Shown here one piece after another: positions 21,375-21,389 of a stretch of DNA of 21,389 nt (position 1 is the stretch's first letter; each line of letters begins with the position of its first letter). The stretch is from a virus, in IMG/VR virus record IMGVR_UViG_3300003324_000167, positions 1 to 21,389 of that record, one strand, 5' to 3'. The position numbers and the translations under genes are program-made. Below the pieces are notes generated by a model. That model was not told the DNA's origin. It made no database searches and saw nothing but the letters and a program-made list of their open reading frames with translations.

Positions 21375-21389
21375 ACGATACCGAAACCC

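Noticed and set aside
1-21389. Integrase, attachment site, insertion sequence or defence operon.
   Set aside because: No recombinase, transposase, terminal repeats or known defence genes are seen. The only mobile-type gene is the HNH endonuclease at 20671-21213.

Overview
The window looks like part of a tailed-phage (Caudoviricetes) genome, moderately GC-rich. It holds the 3' end of a structural gene on the + strand (1-1199), facing a long unidirectional block of densely packed minus-strand genes (21374 down to 1320) for DNA replication, recombination and nucleotide metabolism. Stop/start overlaps of 1, 4 or 8 nt and small genes of unknown function throughout are typical of phage. The host cannot be named. 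Visible Shine-Dalgarno sequences (GGAGG, GAGG) point to an ordinary bacterial host, and the class II ribonucleotide reductase implies access to adenosylcobalamin.

Layout in transcription order on the minus strand, from the right edge. (a) 21374-20292: three tandem paralogous micro-proteins interrupted by an HNH homing endonuclease. (b) 20292-18901: a DnaN/PCNA-type sliding clamp with an extra N-terminal domain. (c) 18944-16422: small unknown genes around a family 4 uracil-DNA glycosylase fused to a DEDDy 3'-5' exonuclease. (d) 16422-12923: class II ribonucleotide reductase (NrdJ), ThyX and a small gene. (e) 12930-11500: a family A DNA polymerase core without an exonuclease domain. (f) 11497-9698: small genes, a SLOG-family protein and an AAA+ clamp loader. 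(g) 9663-7596: a UvsY-like protein, a small membrane protein and a gp32-like single-strand-binding protein (SSB). (h) 7592-4112: a structured leader, RecA/UvsX, a MazG-like protein, a FEN-type 5' nuclease, a PD-(D/E)XK nuclease and two small genes. (i) 4112-1320: a Rad50/gp46 homologue split in two around Mre11/gp47. The block ends at a large inverted-repeat structure (1208-1316) between the convergent units.

Together these genes supply precursors (NrdJ, ThyX, MazG-like), polymerise and proofread DNA (polymerase, exonuclease, clamp, clamp loader, 5' nuclease), remove uracil, and carry out recombination-dependent replication or repair (SSB, RecA, UvsY-like, Rad50/Mre11). Helicase, primase and the small clamp-loader subunit are not in the window.

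The strongest new signal is at the end of the SSB gene. Its last codons and stop read G GGA AAG UAG. GGGAAAG is the slippery heptamer used for -1 frameshifting in lambda gpG/gpGT. A predicted 11-bp hairpin begins 9 nt further on, and the -1 frame stays open for 41 codons encoding a four-cysteine module. The phage may therefore make two SSB forms, one with a C-terminal metal-binding-like tail. Directly after that frame ends, a predicted three-way-junction RNA fills the recA leader up to its ribosome binding site. Further notable points are the split Rad50, the split polymerase/UDG-exonuclease, the Asp-rich SSB tail with an embedded SH3/Tudor-like domain, and an in-frame second start in the clamp gene.
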